A stretch of DNA of 12,021 nucleotides from an uncultured Lachnospiraceae bacterium (lineage in GTDB: Bacteria; Bacillota; Clostridia; Lachnospirales; Lachnospiraceae): assembly GCA_947594085.1 (NCBI GenBank), contig CANQEB010000050.1:1-12021 (forward strand), in the 5' to 3' direction. Below the pieces are notes generated by a model. It was not told where the DNA came from, did not search any database, and was given only the letters and a program-made list of their open reading frames with translations. Position 1 is the first letter of the stretch; the number at the start of each line of letters is the position of its first letter. Below, in pieces: positions 1 through 7,100 of the stretch. The position numbers and the translations under genes were made by a program.

Positions 1-275
1 TGCAGGAGCTCGGTGCGGATATTACGAAAGCGGCCGTTATGCCGCGCGCGGAGGAGGACGTGATGACGCTCCTTGGCGCGTCGATTGACATGAAGCTTCG
101 GTACGCGGATCGCCCGTACATCACGATGGCGATGGGGCGTCTTGGAGCGACCAGCCGGCTGTGTGGCTCTCTGATTGGCTCTGCCGTGACATTCGCGACC
201 GCCGGGAAAGCGTCTGCCCCCGGCCAGCTCGCTGCGGTTCTGGTCGCGGAAGTACTGCCATTGCTGCAGATCTGA
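1..275 (+). CDS. aroD: 3-dehydroquinate dehydratase, type I (3' end, partial)
   Basis: C-terminal ~90 residues of type I 3-dehydroquinate dehydratase, the third step of the shikimate pathway (3-dehydroquinate to 3-dehydroshikimate, Schiff-base mechanism, cytoplasmic). The frame is open from base 3 to the TGA at 273-275. Recognisable family blocks are AAVMP followed by an acidic stretch and DVMTLL, then YADRPYITMAMG, then GATSRL and GKASAPGQL. In the family, the Arg of the SRL block and the Gln of the APGQ block contact the substrate; both are present here. The Schiff-base lysine and catalytic histidine lie upstream of the window. The gene is followed by a strong hairpin at 321-370, so it is probably transcribed separately from spoIIGA. 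Its position just before spoIIGA is unusual, since ftsZ often sits there in Firmicutes. Identity is confident; completeness of the rest cannot be judged. Confidence 0.93.
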   Translation, partial: QELGADITKAAVMPRAEEDVMTLLGASIDMKLRYADRPYITMAMGRLGATSRLCGSLIGSAVTFATAGKASAPGQLAAVLVAEVLPLLQI

Positions 276-320
276 TCGGGGAGCGGCAATCGCCCTTTGC
301 CGTCCGTGAATAGAAAAAGA

Positions 321-376
321 AGGAACGTCTCCGGGAAGGACTTATAGGGTGTCCACCCGGGGACGTTCCTGCTTTT
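321..376 (+). terminator. Hairpin terminator after aroD
   Basis: Bases 321-335 pair with 356-370 over 15 bp with one G-T wobble. An inner hairpin (GGGT 347-350 / ACCC 355-358, loop GTCC) lies in the apical part. The stem is followed by GCTTTT, a short T-run, so intrinsic termination is plausible but the U-tract is weak. The tip contains one copy of a sequence also found after purC. Confidence 0.55.
343..360 (-). repeat. Hairpin repeat, copy 1 (inverted relative to copy 2)
   Basis: Read on the minus strand, this 18-mer matches 10835-10853 except for one extra C in the latter. Both copies hold a GGGT/ACCC tetraloop hairpin nested inside a longer stem, and both sit at the 3' end of a metabolic gene (aroD and purC). 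This could be a small dispersed repeat or a recurrent terminator type; two copies in one window cannot distinguish these. Confidence 0.6.
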
Positions 377-409
377 GACGTCGATATGGTTTCGGCGTGC
401 GTGTCGTAT

Positions 410-477
410 TCTGTCAACAAAAATGGCGAAAACGCCGCCTGTATTTGACAAATTTCACACCCTCTGCGGAGTATACT
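410..477 (+). promoter_or_regulatory. spoIIG-type promoter with Spo0A boxes
   Basis: Seen: TTGACA at 445-450 and TATACT at 472-477, separated by 21 bp rather than about 17. TTTGACAAA at 444-452 is, on the reverse strand, an exact match to the 0A-box consensus TTTGTCRAA and overlaps the -35. Two further box-like sites lie upstream: TCTGTCAAC at 410-418 (7/9) and TGGCGAA at 424-430 (exact to the core TGNCGAA). Known: the B. subtilis spoIIG promoter is a sigma-A promoter with an over-long (22 bp) spacer, activated by phosphorylated Spo0A bound at the -35. Inferred: this is the orthologous Spo0A-dependent promoter. Transcription would start near 484, which rules out the upstream ATG at 397 as the spoIIGA start. 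Confidence 0.8.
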
Positions 478-507
478 GAGCTCAGTTGCATCCGCAGGGG
501 GTGTTTT

Positions 508-1284
508 GTGTATTATGAATTTTACATAGACCAGTTTTTTCTGGAACATCTTCTCACGGGTTATCTGCTGATTGCCGCTGCCACATCACTTGGACGACAG
601 AAACTATCTCGCAAGCGGATGGTGGCGGGGAGCTCAGTCAATGCAGCCGCGATGACTGCGTTAGTATGCCTTGGACTGCCTGGTTGGTATTTTTCCGGGA
701 TACTGTTTGCAGGAGTCGTTCTGTTCGCCGGAAAGGGCAAGGAAGAGTTTCTGAGAGGGCTGTTCTTTTTACTGTTGACGAGTGTGTGCTTTGGAGGCGT
801 TTTGGAAGCATTGCTCGGGTTGCTTGGACTTCCGCTGATGGCGGGAACGACAGTGGCATTCTTTCTGCTCAGGGGCGTCGGACATCTTCTGGCAAAGCAG
901 AAATCTCTGCGCGATAGCCTTGTGACGGTGCGGCTGCAATGGGAGGAACGGACAGAAACGCTCTGTGGCATGATCGATACGGGAAATCGGTTGGAAGAAC
1001 CGCTGACTGGACGACCGGTCAGCATTGTGGATATGACGTCTGCGACGCAATTGCTGGGGGAAATGTGGGAGGAACGACGTGGATTCTATCTGATTCCTTT
1101 CCACAGCATTGGCACTGGAAAAGGCTGGATGCGTGGAGTGACGATCGACAGTATGACGGTGGAGCTGTCCGAGGGTACGGCCGTCATAAAACGTCCGGTT
1201 TTGGCAATTTATGACGGACAGGTTAGCACAGGAGGGCGGTTTCAGGTAATTCTTCACCCCCTGCACGCATGGCCTGAAAACTGA
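508..1284 (+). CDS. spoIIGA: Sporulation sigma-E factor-processing peptidase SpoIIGA
   Basis: Membrane-embedded aspartic protease that removes the pro-sequence of pro-sigma-E at the septum after engulfment signalling from the forespore (SpoIIR in Bacillus). The start is the GTG at 508: it gives the family N-terminus VYYEFYID, has AGGGGGTG at 497-504 just upstream, and lies after the promoter -10, whereas an in-frame ATG at 397 lies before it. Product 258 residues, somewhat shorter than the 309 of B. subtilis. Residues 1-130 hold about five hydrophobic helices (roughly 10-28, 44-58, 60-75, 82-107, 108-129). The soluble C-terminal domain carries the aspartic protease motif IDTGNR with Asp157, followed by PLTGRPVSIVD and the later IPFHSIG block. 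sigE follows 67 bp downstream in the same direction, as expected for its substrate. Confidence 0.95.
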   Translation: MYYEFYIDQFFLEHLLTGYLLIAAATSLGRQKLSRKRMVAGSSVNAAAMTALVCLGLPGWYFSGILFAGVVLFAGKGKEEFLRGLFFLLLTSVCFGGVLEALLGLLGLPLMAGTTVAFFLLRGVGHLLAKQKSLRDSLVTVRLQWEERTETLCGMIDTGNRLEEPLTGRPVSIVDMTSATQLLGEMWEERRGFYLIPFHSIGTGKGWMRGVTIDSMTVELSEGTAVIKRPVLAIYDGQVSTGGRFQVILHPLHAWPEN

Positions 1285-1351
1285 AGGAAAATGATAACTG
1301 TGCATCGTGGCTATGAGGATATGAAATGGCTGCAAAGAGGGGAGAAGAGAG

Positions 1352-2092
1352 ATGGTTGTAAAAATTGCGATGCCGCAGCGGTTTCAGCTGAAAATGGCGG
1401 CAAATTTTGGGGATATTCTGTTCCGAAAACCAAGGGAAACGCACTATATCGGTGGAACGGAGGTGCTGCCCGCCCCACTTGAGCCGGAGCAAGAGAAGAC
1501 GCTGCTCGAGATGCTCGGCAGGGAGGGGGACGCGAAGGCCAAGAGCCAGCTCATCGAGCACAATCTTCGCCTGGTTGTATACATAGCAAAAAAATTTGAC
1601 AATACGGGTGTCGGCGTAGAGGACTTGATTTCGATTGGCACGATCGGGCTGATCAAGGCGATCAATACGTTCAATCCGGACAAGAAGATTAAGCTTGCCA
1701 CTTACGCCTCGCGCTGCATCGAGAACGAAATCCTGATGTATCTGCGCCGGAATAGCAAGAACAAGATGGAAGTGTCGATCGACGAGCCCTTGAATGTGGA
1801 CTGGGATGGCAATGAATTGCTTCTCTCTGATATTTTGGGAACGGACGAGGATGTGATCTCGCGCGATATGGAGACCGAGGCGGAACATAATCTTTTGCTT
1901 GCCGCGATCTCCAAGCTTTCGAAGCGGGAGCAGACGATCATTCACCTGCGCTTCGGCATCAATACGCGGGACGGCGAGGAAAAGACCCAGAAAGAAGTCG
2001 CAGATCTGCTCGGCATCTCCCAGTCTTATATTTCCAGGCTGGAAAAACGAATCATCAAGCGTCTCCGCCGAGAGATTGTGCGGTTTGAATAA
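1352..2092 (+). CDS. sigE: RNA polymerase sporulation sigma factor, pro-sigma-E
   Basis: Early mother-cell sigma factor, made as an inactive membrane-associated precursor and activated by SpoIIGA. 246 residues. Residues 1-31 form the pro-sequence; the mature protein should begin near YIGGTEVLP (32-40), aligned with the B. subtilis cleavage region (Tyr27-Tyr28 there; His31-Tyr32 here). Region 2 is highly conserved: [12 protein letters not shown] (71-82), [17 protein letters not shown] (91-107), [19 protein letters not shown] (115-133). [19 protein letters not shown] (142-160) is a sigma-E signature, and region 4 ends with a helix-turn-helix around [13 protein letters not shown] (221-233). The ATG at 1352 is preceded by AGAGGGGAGAAGAG with good spacing. 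It is co-directional with spoIIGA. Unlike in Bacillus, sigG does not follow it. Confidence 0.96.
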   Translation: MVVKIAMPQRFQLKMAANFGDILFRKPRETHYIGGTEVLPAPLEPEQEKTLLEMLGREGDAKAKSQLIEHNLRLVVYIAKKFDNTGVGVEDLISIGTIGLIKAINTFNPDKKIKLATYASRCIENEILMYLRRNSKNKMEVSIDEPLNVDWDGNELLLSDILGTDEDVISRDMETEAEHNLLLAAISKLSKREQTIIHLRFGINTRDGEEKTQKEVADLLGISQSYISRLEKRIIKRLRREIVRFE

Positions 2093-2100
2093 AAAGATTA

Positions 2101-2124
2101 ACGGACTCTTCGGAGCCCGTTTTT
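2101..2124. terminator. UUCG-loop terminator between sigE and nrdR
   Basis: ACGGACTC (2101-2108), loop TTCG (2109-2112), GAGCCCGT (2113-2120): an 8-bp stem with one A-C mismatch capped by a stable C(UUCG)G tetraloop, then a T-run to 2124. An A-run (2090-2096) precedes it and gives a T-run on the minus strand, so it may stop transcription of the convergent sigE and nrdR in both directions. Confidence 0.8.
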
Positions 2125-2128
2125 CAAC

Positions 2129-2578
2129 TTATTCTAATATTTTTTTCAGTTCGTTCATGAAGGTGTTGACGTCTTTGAATTCGCGATATACCGAGGCAAA
2201 ACGCACGTAAGCGACAGCATCCAGGTCCTTTAATTTGTCCATCACAATCTCGCCGATTGCTTTGCTCTCGATCTCTTTTTCCTCGAGATTAAAGATTTCC
2301 ATCTCGATAGCGTCGATCGTCTCTTTGATTTTCTGAATCGGGATCGGCCGTTTGTAGCAGGCTCGCATTACCCCATCCTCGACCTTTCTGCGGTCATATT
2401 GCTCGCGAGTCTGGTCTTTTTTGATTACAACGAGCGGAATCGTGTCTACCTTTTCGTAAGTTGTGAACCGCTTTCCACATGCGTCGCACATGCGTCTTCT
2501 TCTGATCGAGCTGTTCTCATCTGCCGGTCTTGAATCTACGACACGCGTATTCTCCTGATTACAAAATGGACATTTCAT
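2129..2578 (-). CDS. nrdR: Transcriptional repressor NrdR
   Basis: Zinc-ribbon/ATP-cone repressor that senses ATP/dATP balance and represses ribonucleotide reductase operons by binding paired NrdR boxes. I chose the start at 2578 (MKCPFCNQ) because the family begins there and GGGAGG lies 8 bp upstream; a longer in-frame form from 2605 would begin within 10 bases of the -10 of the promoter described at 2614-2642. Product 149 residues, the usual length. The zinc ribbon uses Cys3, Cys6, Cys31 and Cys34, with the conserved VVDSRP and RRRR(M)C segments between. The ATP-cone covers about residues 46-136, beginning near IPLVVIKKD. No nrd reductase gene is in the window. It diverges from ylmC and converges with sigE. 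Confidence 0.96.
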   Translation of the reverse strand: MKCPFCNQENTRVVDSRPADENSSIRRRRMCDACGKRFTTYEKVDTIPLVVIKKDQTREQYDRRKVEDGVMRACYKRPIPIQKIKETIDAIEMEIFNLEEKEIESKAIGEIVMDKLKDLDAVAYVRFASVYREFKDVNTFMNELKKILE

Positions 2579-2613
2579 TCTATTTACCTCCCGGCGTCCT
2601 TTCATCTTTTCTA

Positions 2614-2642
2614 AGTATAAAGGATGTCGGAACTACTGTCAA
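2614..2642 (-). promoter_or_regulatory. Sigma-A promoter of nrdR
   Basis: On the minus strand TTGACA (2642-2637) and TATACT (2619-2614) are separated by exactly 17 bp: a full -35 match and a 5/6 -10 match. The start of nrdR is about 35 bp downstream of the -10. The -35 lies inside the first unit of the 22-bp repeat array. Confidence 0.8.
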
Positions 2643-2724
2643 GAATCACATTTTCCAGTAACAAAGCCACACATTCCTCAGGGACAGAGCCATATTCTTT
2701 CAGGTGACAGAATCACATTTTCTA
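2636..2724. repeat. Degenerate tandem repeat array, 4 units of ~22 bp
   Basis: Units are 2636-2657, 2658-2680, 2681-2702 and 2703-2724 (22, 23, 22 and 22 bp). A common theme is G-T/G-G/A-ACA-A/G-A-x-x-CACATT-T/C-T. Units 1 and 4 share the exact 14-mer AGAATCACATTTTC (2642-2655 and 2709-2722); units 2 and 3 share ACA-A/G-AGCCA. The array fills the space between the divergent nrdR and ylmC promoters: unit 1 contains the nrdR -35 and unit 4 the ylmC -35. The units have no unique spacers, so this is not CRISPR. Function unknown; a cooperative operator or decayed repeat expansion are the main options. Confidence 0.7.
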
Positions 2725-2733
2725 TCATATATT
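2704..2733 (+). promoter_or_regulatory. Probable sigma-A promoter of ylmC
   Basis: GTGACA (2704-2709, 5/6) and TATATT (2728-2733, 5/6) are separated by 18 bp and lie about 30 bp before the ylmC start. The -35 is part of the fourth repeat unit. A sporulation-sigma promoter was considered, but no convincing match was found. Confidence 0.5.
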
Positions 2734-2762
2734 AAAACAACCACCTTGCGCGGGAGAATGTT

Positions 2763-3020
2763 ATGCGGTTTTACGATCTGAAGCAAAAAGAAGTGATCAA
2801 TATCTGCACTTGCCGCTCGCTTGGCTGTGTCAGTGATCTGGACATTGACTGTACAACCGGGGGCGTTCTTTCGCTGATCGTTCCAGGACCTGGCAAATTC
2901 TGCTGGTTTCTCGGCCGTGAATATGAATATATCATTCCATGGAGGTGCATTGTCCAGATCGGGGCCGACATTATTTTGGTGGAAGTCAACGAGGAAGAAA
3001 TCCGGAAAAAATGCGGATAG
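2763..3020 (+). CDS. ylmC: YlmC/YmxH family PRC-barrel sporulation protein
   Basis: Small soluble single-domain PRC-barrel protein of the YlmC/YmxH family. This family is found in spore formers, usually beside sigE/sigG; its molecular role is not established. 85 residues, typical length. Seen: MRFYDLKQKEVINI start, LGCVSDLDID (20-29), the family hydrophobic core GVLSLIVPGPG (34-44), and YIIPWRCIVQIGADIILVEV (56-75), with its regular beta-strand pattern. ATG at 2763 is preceded by GGGAG at suitable distance. It has seven cysteines (15, 17, 22, 30, 47, 62, 84), many for its size. It diverges from nrdR and converges with sigG. In B. subtilis ylmC lies shortly downstream of sigG, so the neighbourhood is conserved even though the orientation is not. 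Confidence 0.88.
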   Translation: MRFYDLKQKEVINICTCRSLGCVSDLDIDCTTGGVLSLIVPGPGKFCWFLGREYEYIIPWRCIVQIGADIILVEVNEEEIRKKCG

Positions 3021-3039
3021 CCTCATGTCAAGTATAATT

Positions 3040-3082
3040 TTCGGGCGACGGGTAAGACACTCGTCTGACGATCGTCCCCGAA
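3040..3082. terminator. Possible hairpin between ylmC and sigG
   Basis: TTCGGG-(C)-GACG at 3040-3050 pairs with CGTCCCCGAA at 3073-3082: 10 bp with one bulged C. It sits in the 85-bp gap between the convergent genes, as a shared terminator would. Neither side has a proper T-run, so intrinsic termination is uncertain. Confidence 0.35.
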
Positions 3083-3105
3083 CGTTCGATAAGATATTTG
3101 TGCTT

Positions 3106-3885
3106 TCAGACTCTCAGATAATTTCGCATATTTTTGAGCGCGTTCTTTTCGAGTCTGCTCACCTGTGCCTGCGAGATACCGATCTCCGAGGCCACTTCCA
3201 TCTGTGTCTTTCCCTCATAAAAACGAAGCTCAATAATATGTTTTTCGCGCTCATCCAAACGCTTCATTGCCTCTTTCAGGGAGATGACTTCGACCCAGTT
3301 TTCCTCTTTATTCTTTTTGTCGCTGATTTGATCCATGACATACAAGGCATCCCCGCCTTCTGTGTAGACGGGATCATAGAGACTGACCGGACTCTGGATT
3401 GCGTCCATTGCGTATACAATTTCTTCTTTTGAGACTCCGATCTCTTCCGCAATCTCGTTGATGGTTGGTTCCTTCAAGTACTTCTTTGTATAATTTTCTT
3501 TCGCGTAAATTGCCTTGTAGGCTGTATCGCGCAGCGATCTGCTCACGCGGATCGCGTTGTTGTCGCGGAGATAGCGCCGGATTTCCCCGATGATCATCGG
3601 CACCGCGTAGGTGCTGAACTTCACATCGAGGTCTGTATTGAAATTGTCTATGGCCTTCATTAGCCCGATGCAGCCGATCTGAAATAGGTCGTCTACATTT
3701 TCATTGCTGCCTGAAAAGCGCTTGATTACACTTAAGACCAGGCGCAGATTCCCTTTGATATACAGCTCGCGCGCGTTTTCATCGCCTGCTTTGATGCGCT
3801 CGAACAAAAAATCCTTTTCTTCACCGGTCAGTGTCGGGAGCTTTGCCGTGTTTACGCCGCATATTTCTACCTTATTAAGTGCCAT
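3106..3885 (-). CDS. sigG: RNA polymerase sporulation sigma factor, sigma-G
   Basis: Late forespore-specific sigma factor. 259 residues, the family's usual length. Strong markers are NKVEICGVNTAKLP at the N-terminus, GNLRLVLSVIKRF (45-57), DDLFQIGCIGLMKAIDNF (65-82), KFSTYAVPMIIGEIRRYLRD (89-108), RVSRSLRDTAYKA (113-125), the PVSLYDPVY and MDQISD blocks in region 3, and the region 4 helix-turn-helix GKTQMEVASEIGISQAQVSR (225-244). NKVEICGV and the region 2 sequence favour sigma-G over sigma-F. The ATG at 3885 follows a perfect AGGAGG with 8-base spacing. It is on the opposite strand to sigE and 1 kb away, so the readthrough from the spoIIG operon known in Bacillus cannot occur. No clear sigma-F or sigma-G promoter could be assigned upstream. 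Confidence 0.95.
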   Translation of the reverse strand: MALNKVEICGVNTAKLPTLTGEEKDFLFERIKAGDENARELYIKGNLRLVLSVIKRFSGSNENVDDLFQIGCIGLMKAIDNFNTDLDVKFSTYAVPMIIGEIRRYLRDNNAIRVSRSLRDTAYKAIYAKENYTKKYLKEPTINEIAEEIGVSKEEIVYAMDAIQSPVSLYDPVYTEGGDALYVMDQISDKKNKEENWVEVISLKEAMKRLDEREKHIIELRFYEGKTQMEVASEIGISQAQVSRLEKNALKNMRNYLRV

Positions 3886-3934
3886 AGGATCATCCTCCTG
3901 AAAGTATGTTCTGGGTTACTTTGTCAGTCACGGA

Positions 3935-3975
3935 GTGAACAGTAATTCTTCAGGTAAAATGATTCACATTTTGCA
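3935..3975. repeat. Related copies of the 22-bp repeat upstream of sigG
   Basis: Bases 3953-3975 align with unit 4 of the nrdR/ylmC array (GGT-A-A-...-TCACATTTT-..A, about 16 of 22 positions with one gap), and share the preceding CTTCA. Bases 3935-3952 (GTGAACAG...ATTCTTCA) resemble a shortened unit 2. They lie between the divergent sigG and DUF5717 genes. Similarity is clear by eye for one unit and weak for the other. Confidence 0.4.
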
Positions 3976-4020
3976 ACCGGGCTATTCGCCTAAGGCAGAA
4001 ATTTTAAAAAGTTTTGGACC

Positions 4021-4050
4021 TTGACAAACTTAAGGTTTCATAAATATTAG
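4021..4050 (+). promoter_or_regulatory. Candidate sigma-A promoter of the DUF5717 operon
   Basis: TTGACA (4021-4026, perfect) and TATTAG (4045-4050, 4/6) with an 18-bp spacer, about 70 bp before the start codon. An alternative is TTGCGG (4059-4064) with TATACT (4083-4088), also 18 bp apart. On the reverse strand, 4020-4028 matches the 0A-box consensus at 8 of 9 positions; because TTGACAAA itself resembles that box this is weak evidence. Confidence 0.4.
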
Positions 4051-4120
4051 CAGAATGCTTGCGGAAAGCGGTTGGGAAGTGATATACTTTAAACGGTATA
4101 TTCGGGATAGGTGATCGACA

Positions 4121-7100
4121 TTGAAGAGACGTATTGAACAATTATTGAATGGAATATTTGAATATGCGCCGGCGAAGCTTGTGATCGAGCCGGCGAAGCT
4201 TGTGATTCGCGCGGTGCCAGGAGCTGCAGCGAGCGGGAGTTTTCGCGTTTCTGCCGCAGATCATCAGAAAGTCAAGGGTTTTCTCTATACTTCCAGTCCG
4301 CGGATGCTGTGTGAGCCGGCTGAATTTCAAGGGACCGAAAATGACATTCGGTTCCAGATCGACTGCAGTGGTTTTGAGGAAGGAGCCCAGGAGCAGGGAA
4401 GCATCACGGTTTGCAGTGGACTTGGAGAGTATGTTCTGCCGTATGAGGTTATGATCGAGTCGGGCGCGCAGGGCAAGGAGGCTGACCAGGTCGGCAGTGC
4501 ACGGGAGCTTGCAGCGGTTGCGCATGAGAGCTATCAGAAAGCATGCCGGATTTTTGCCACGGAGGAGTTTGAAGAGAGACTGGCCCACAGAGAACCGCAT
4601 TTTGCGGCACTCTACGGAGGTCTGCGCGTGCAGGGGAATGATTGCGCGCAGGTTGAGGAATTTCTGGTCGGAGCTGGGGTCAAGGAGCCTGTTGAGATAA
4701 CTGCTGAGCAGAACTCATATGTATGGGATGGACTTTTGGCGCCGGTGGGTCAGACGATCCGAATTGCGAGAAATACCTGGGGCTACCAACAAATTACCGC
4801 ATCCTCCGACGCACGTTTCCTCCGGCTTGAGAAGAAATCCTTCACGACGGATGAGTTCGCGGGAAGCACGTATGAACTGAATTTTGTTTTGGATACGAAC
4901 CTGATGCATGCCGGAAACAACTATGCGCGGATTTTGCTGACAGCAGGATGCCAGACCGTTGAGATCCGGGTGACGGCTCGCAGGGCGGAGCAATCTGGGG
5001 CAGGGCATGGGTATCATACCTGCAAGATCATGAGGAAAGAGCTGGAGGCCCTGTATGTCCGCTTCCGTCTCAAGAAGATTGATCTTGCCACTTGGGTAGA
5101 GCGATCAGTGAGTGTGATAGGCAGTTATAAAAGATCCGGAGGGCAGGACCTGTATGCGGATCTGTTTCTTGTCCAGCTCTATTTTGCAGACGGGAAGAAG
5201 CAGAGAGCGCTCAAACTGTTAGAAAGCTTGGACGGGCAGGTGCGCCGGACAGGCTCCCCGGAGCGCTATGGATTTTATCTGTATCTCACGACGTTCTTTT
5301 ATCACGAAGCGGCATATGTCGACCGTGTGGAGGATGAAATTGTCAGGCTGTTTATGAGGGACAGGACAAACTGGAAGTTGCTCTGGATCCTGCTGTATCT
5401 TCAGGAGAATTTTTTGAACAATGACGATGCGAAATATGAGGCTATTGCGGAACAGTTCCGGTATGGGTGTCGCAGCAGAATTCTGTATCTGGAGGCATAC
5501 TTGATCCTGAGGGACGATCCGTTTCAGATGCGGAGGCTCGATGCTTTTGAGCTTCAGCTTTTGCGTTTCGCGCGAGATGAGGGAATTCTGACCGCGGAGG
5601 TTGTGCGGCAGGCGGCGAATTTGGCGATCCATTATCCGACATTTGACCAGAGGCTCTATGAAATATTGACAAGTGGCTATCAGCTTTATCCATCGGAAGA
5701 CCTTGTGAAGGCAATCTGCCGTCTGTTGATGAAGGGCGACAAAAAGGATAGCTGCTTTTTCCCGTGGTACGCGAAGGGCGTCGAGATGGGGCTGCGTGTT
5801 ACAGGCCTATATGAATATTATATGGAGACGATGGACAGCCTCGATATGGACTCTATGCCACAAGTGATCCGGATGTATTTTGCATACGATACCACATTGG
5901 ATTACCGCAGAAGAGCGGCAATTTATCGAACGATTGTGGAGAATCGCCAGAGCGATGCGCAGATGTATCACAGCTACCGGGCTGCAATGGAGAAGTTTGC
6001 AGTAGATCAATTGGAAGCGACACGGATTTCGGATGATCTCGCGGTACTTTACCGTACGTTTTTGCGGAAAAAGTCGCTGACGGAATCCTCTGCGAAGAAG
6101 CTGGCAAAGATTTTGTTTACCTATGAGATTGCGTGTAATCTGCCAAACATCCGCCAGGTGATTGTCCACTCAGCGCGACTTCGGAGAGAGCAGGCGGCGC
6201 TCCTTGTGCAGGGTCGCGCTTACGTTCAGATCTATGATCCAGACAGTGCGGTCATGCTGGAGGACATGCAGGGACGGCGCTATCTGGCTTCCGGGATCAG
6301 CAGTATCCGGAGAATGTTTGAGGACGAGGAGATGCTTGCGTGGTGCGCGCAGACAGTGTCTGATCTTCCAGGCTTGCTTTTGCATATCTGCGTCAGATGT
6401 ATGGAAATGGGCCCGATTCAGAACCAGACACTACCTTATTTCGCGGCGGCGTGCGAGACAGAGGCTTTTTCTGACACATTTCGCGCAAGATTGCGCCGTG
6501 ACGTGATGAATTATTATGTAAACCATATCCGTGATGACTCTCTATCCGAGTTTTTGGGGCACATTTCCTATTTGGATTATGTGAAAGTGGACAAGGCAGC
6601 TTTGATCACACTTCTGGCTGAAGAGGGAAAGTGTGCCGATGCGTTTGCGCTTTTGGATGCCTATGGGACAGAGGGAATTGCTTTGCTGCAGCTTGTACGC
6701 ATTTGCAGTCGCATGGTGCTGGAGCTGGAGTTTGAAGAGAATTCTATGCTGGTATCTCTGTGCTATTATTGTTTTGACCGCGGCAAATACGATGATAAGC
6801 TGTTGCGCTATTTGCTTCTCTACTATGAAGGCCCGGTGCGCGACATGAAGCATATATGGCAGGCGGCGGTTCGCTTTGACCTGGATACGATGCTTCTGGA
6901 AGAAAAGATCATAACGATGATCCTGTTCACCAGGAGCGGGACACAGGGTTCAGAGGCAGTGTTTGAGTCCTATTGGAAGAAAATGGGGCGCAAAAAGCTG
7001 TGCAAGGCGTATGTGAATCTCAAGGCGTATGAGTATTTTGTCAAGGACATTCCTGTGGCGGATTCGGTGTTTGCCTACATTGAGCGCGAATATTTGTATC

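Noticed and set aside
397..507. ATG at 397 as the spoIIGA start
   Set aside because: It lies upstream of the promoter -10 at 472-477 and adds 37 residues with no counterpart in the family; the GTG at 508 has a strong ribosome site and the conserved N-terminus.
121..549. Minus-strand open frame of 142 codons across aroD end and the spoIIG promoter
   Set aside because: It overlaps a recognisable gene, a hairpin and a promoter, and its translation has no family resemblance; codon composition looks like antisense shadow.
769..1335. Minus-strand open frame of 188 codons opposite spoIIGA
   Set aside because: Complete overlap with a confident gene, His/Arg/Ser-rich translation without domains; treated as a shadow frame. 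The same applies to the antisense frames opposite sigE (1223-1945), the DUF genes and purC (9920-10651).
2636..2724. Possible CRISPR array
   Set aside because: Units are directly adjacent and degenerate, with no unique spacers and no cas genes nearby.
3033..3038. Perfect TATAAT as a promoter inside the ylmC-sigG gap
   Set aside because: No -35-like hexamer at 15-19 bp upstream, and nothing to transcribe downstream on that strand except antisense to sigG.
3886..4020. Sigma-F or sigma-G promoter for sigG on the minus strand
   Set aside because: CATACTT near 3903-3909 resembles a -10 but lies only a few bases from the ribosome site and lacks a proper -35; other candidates such as TGAATC had no -10 partner.
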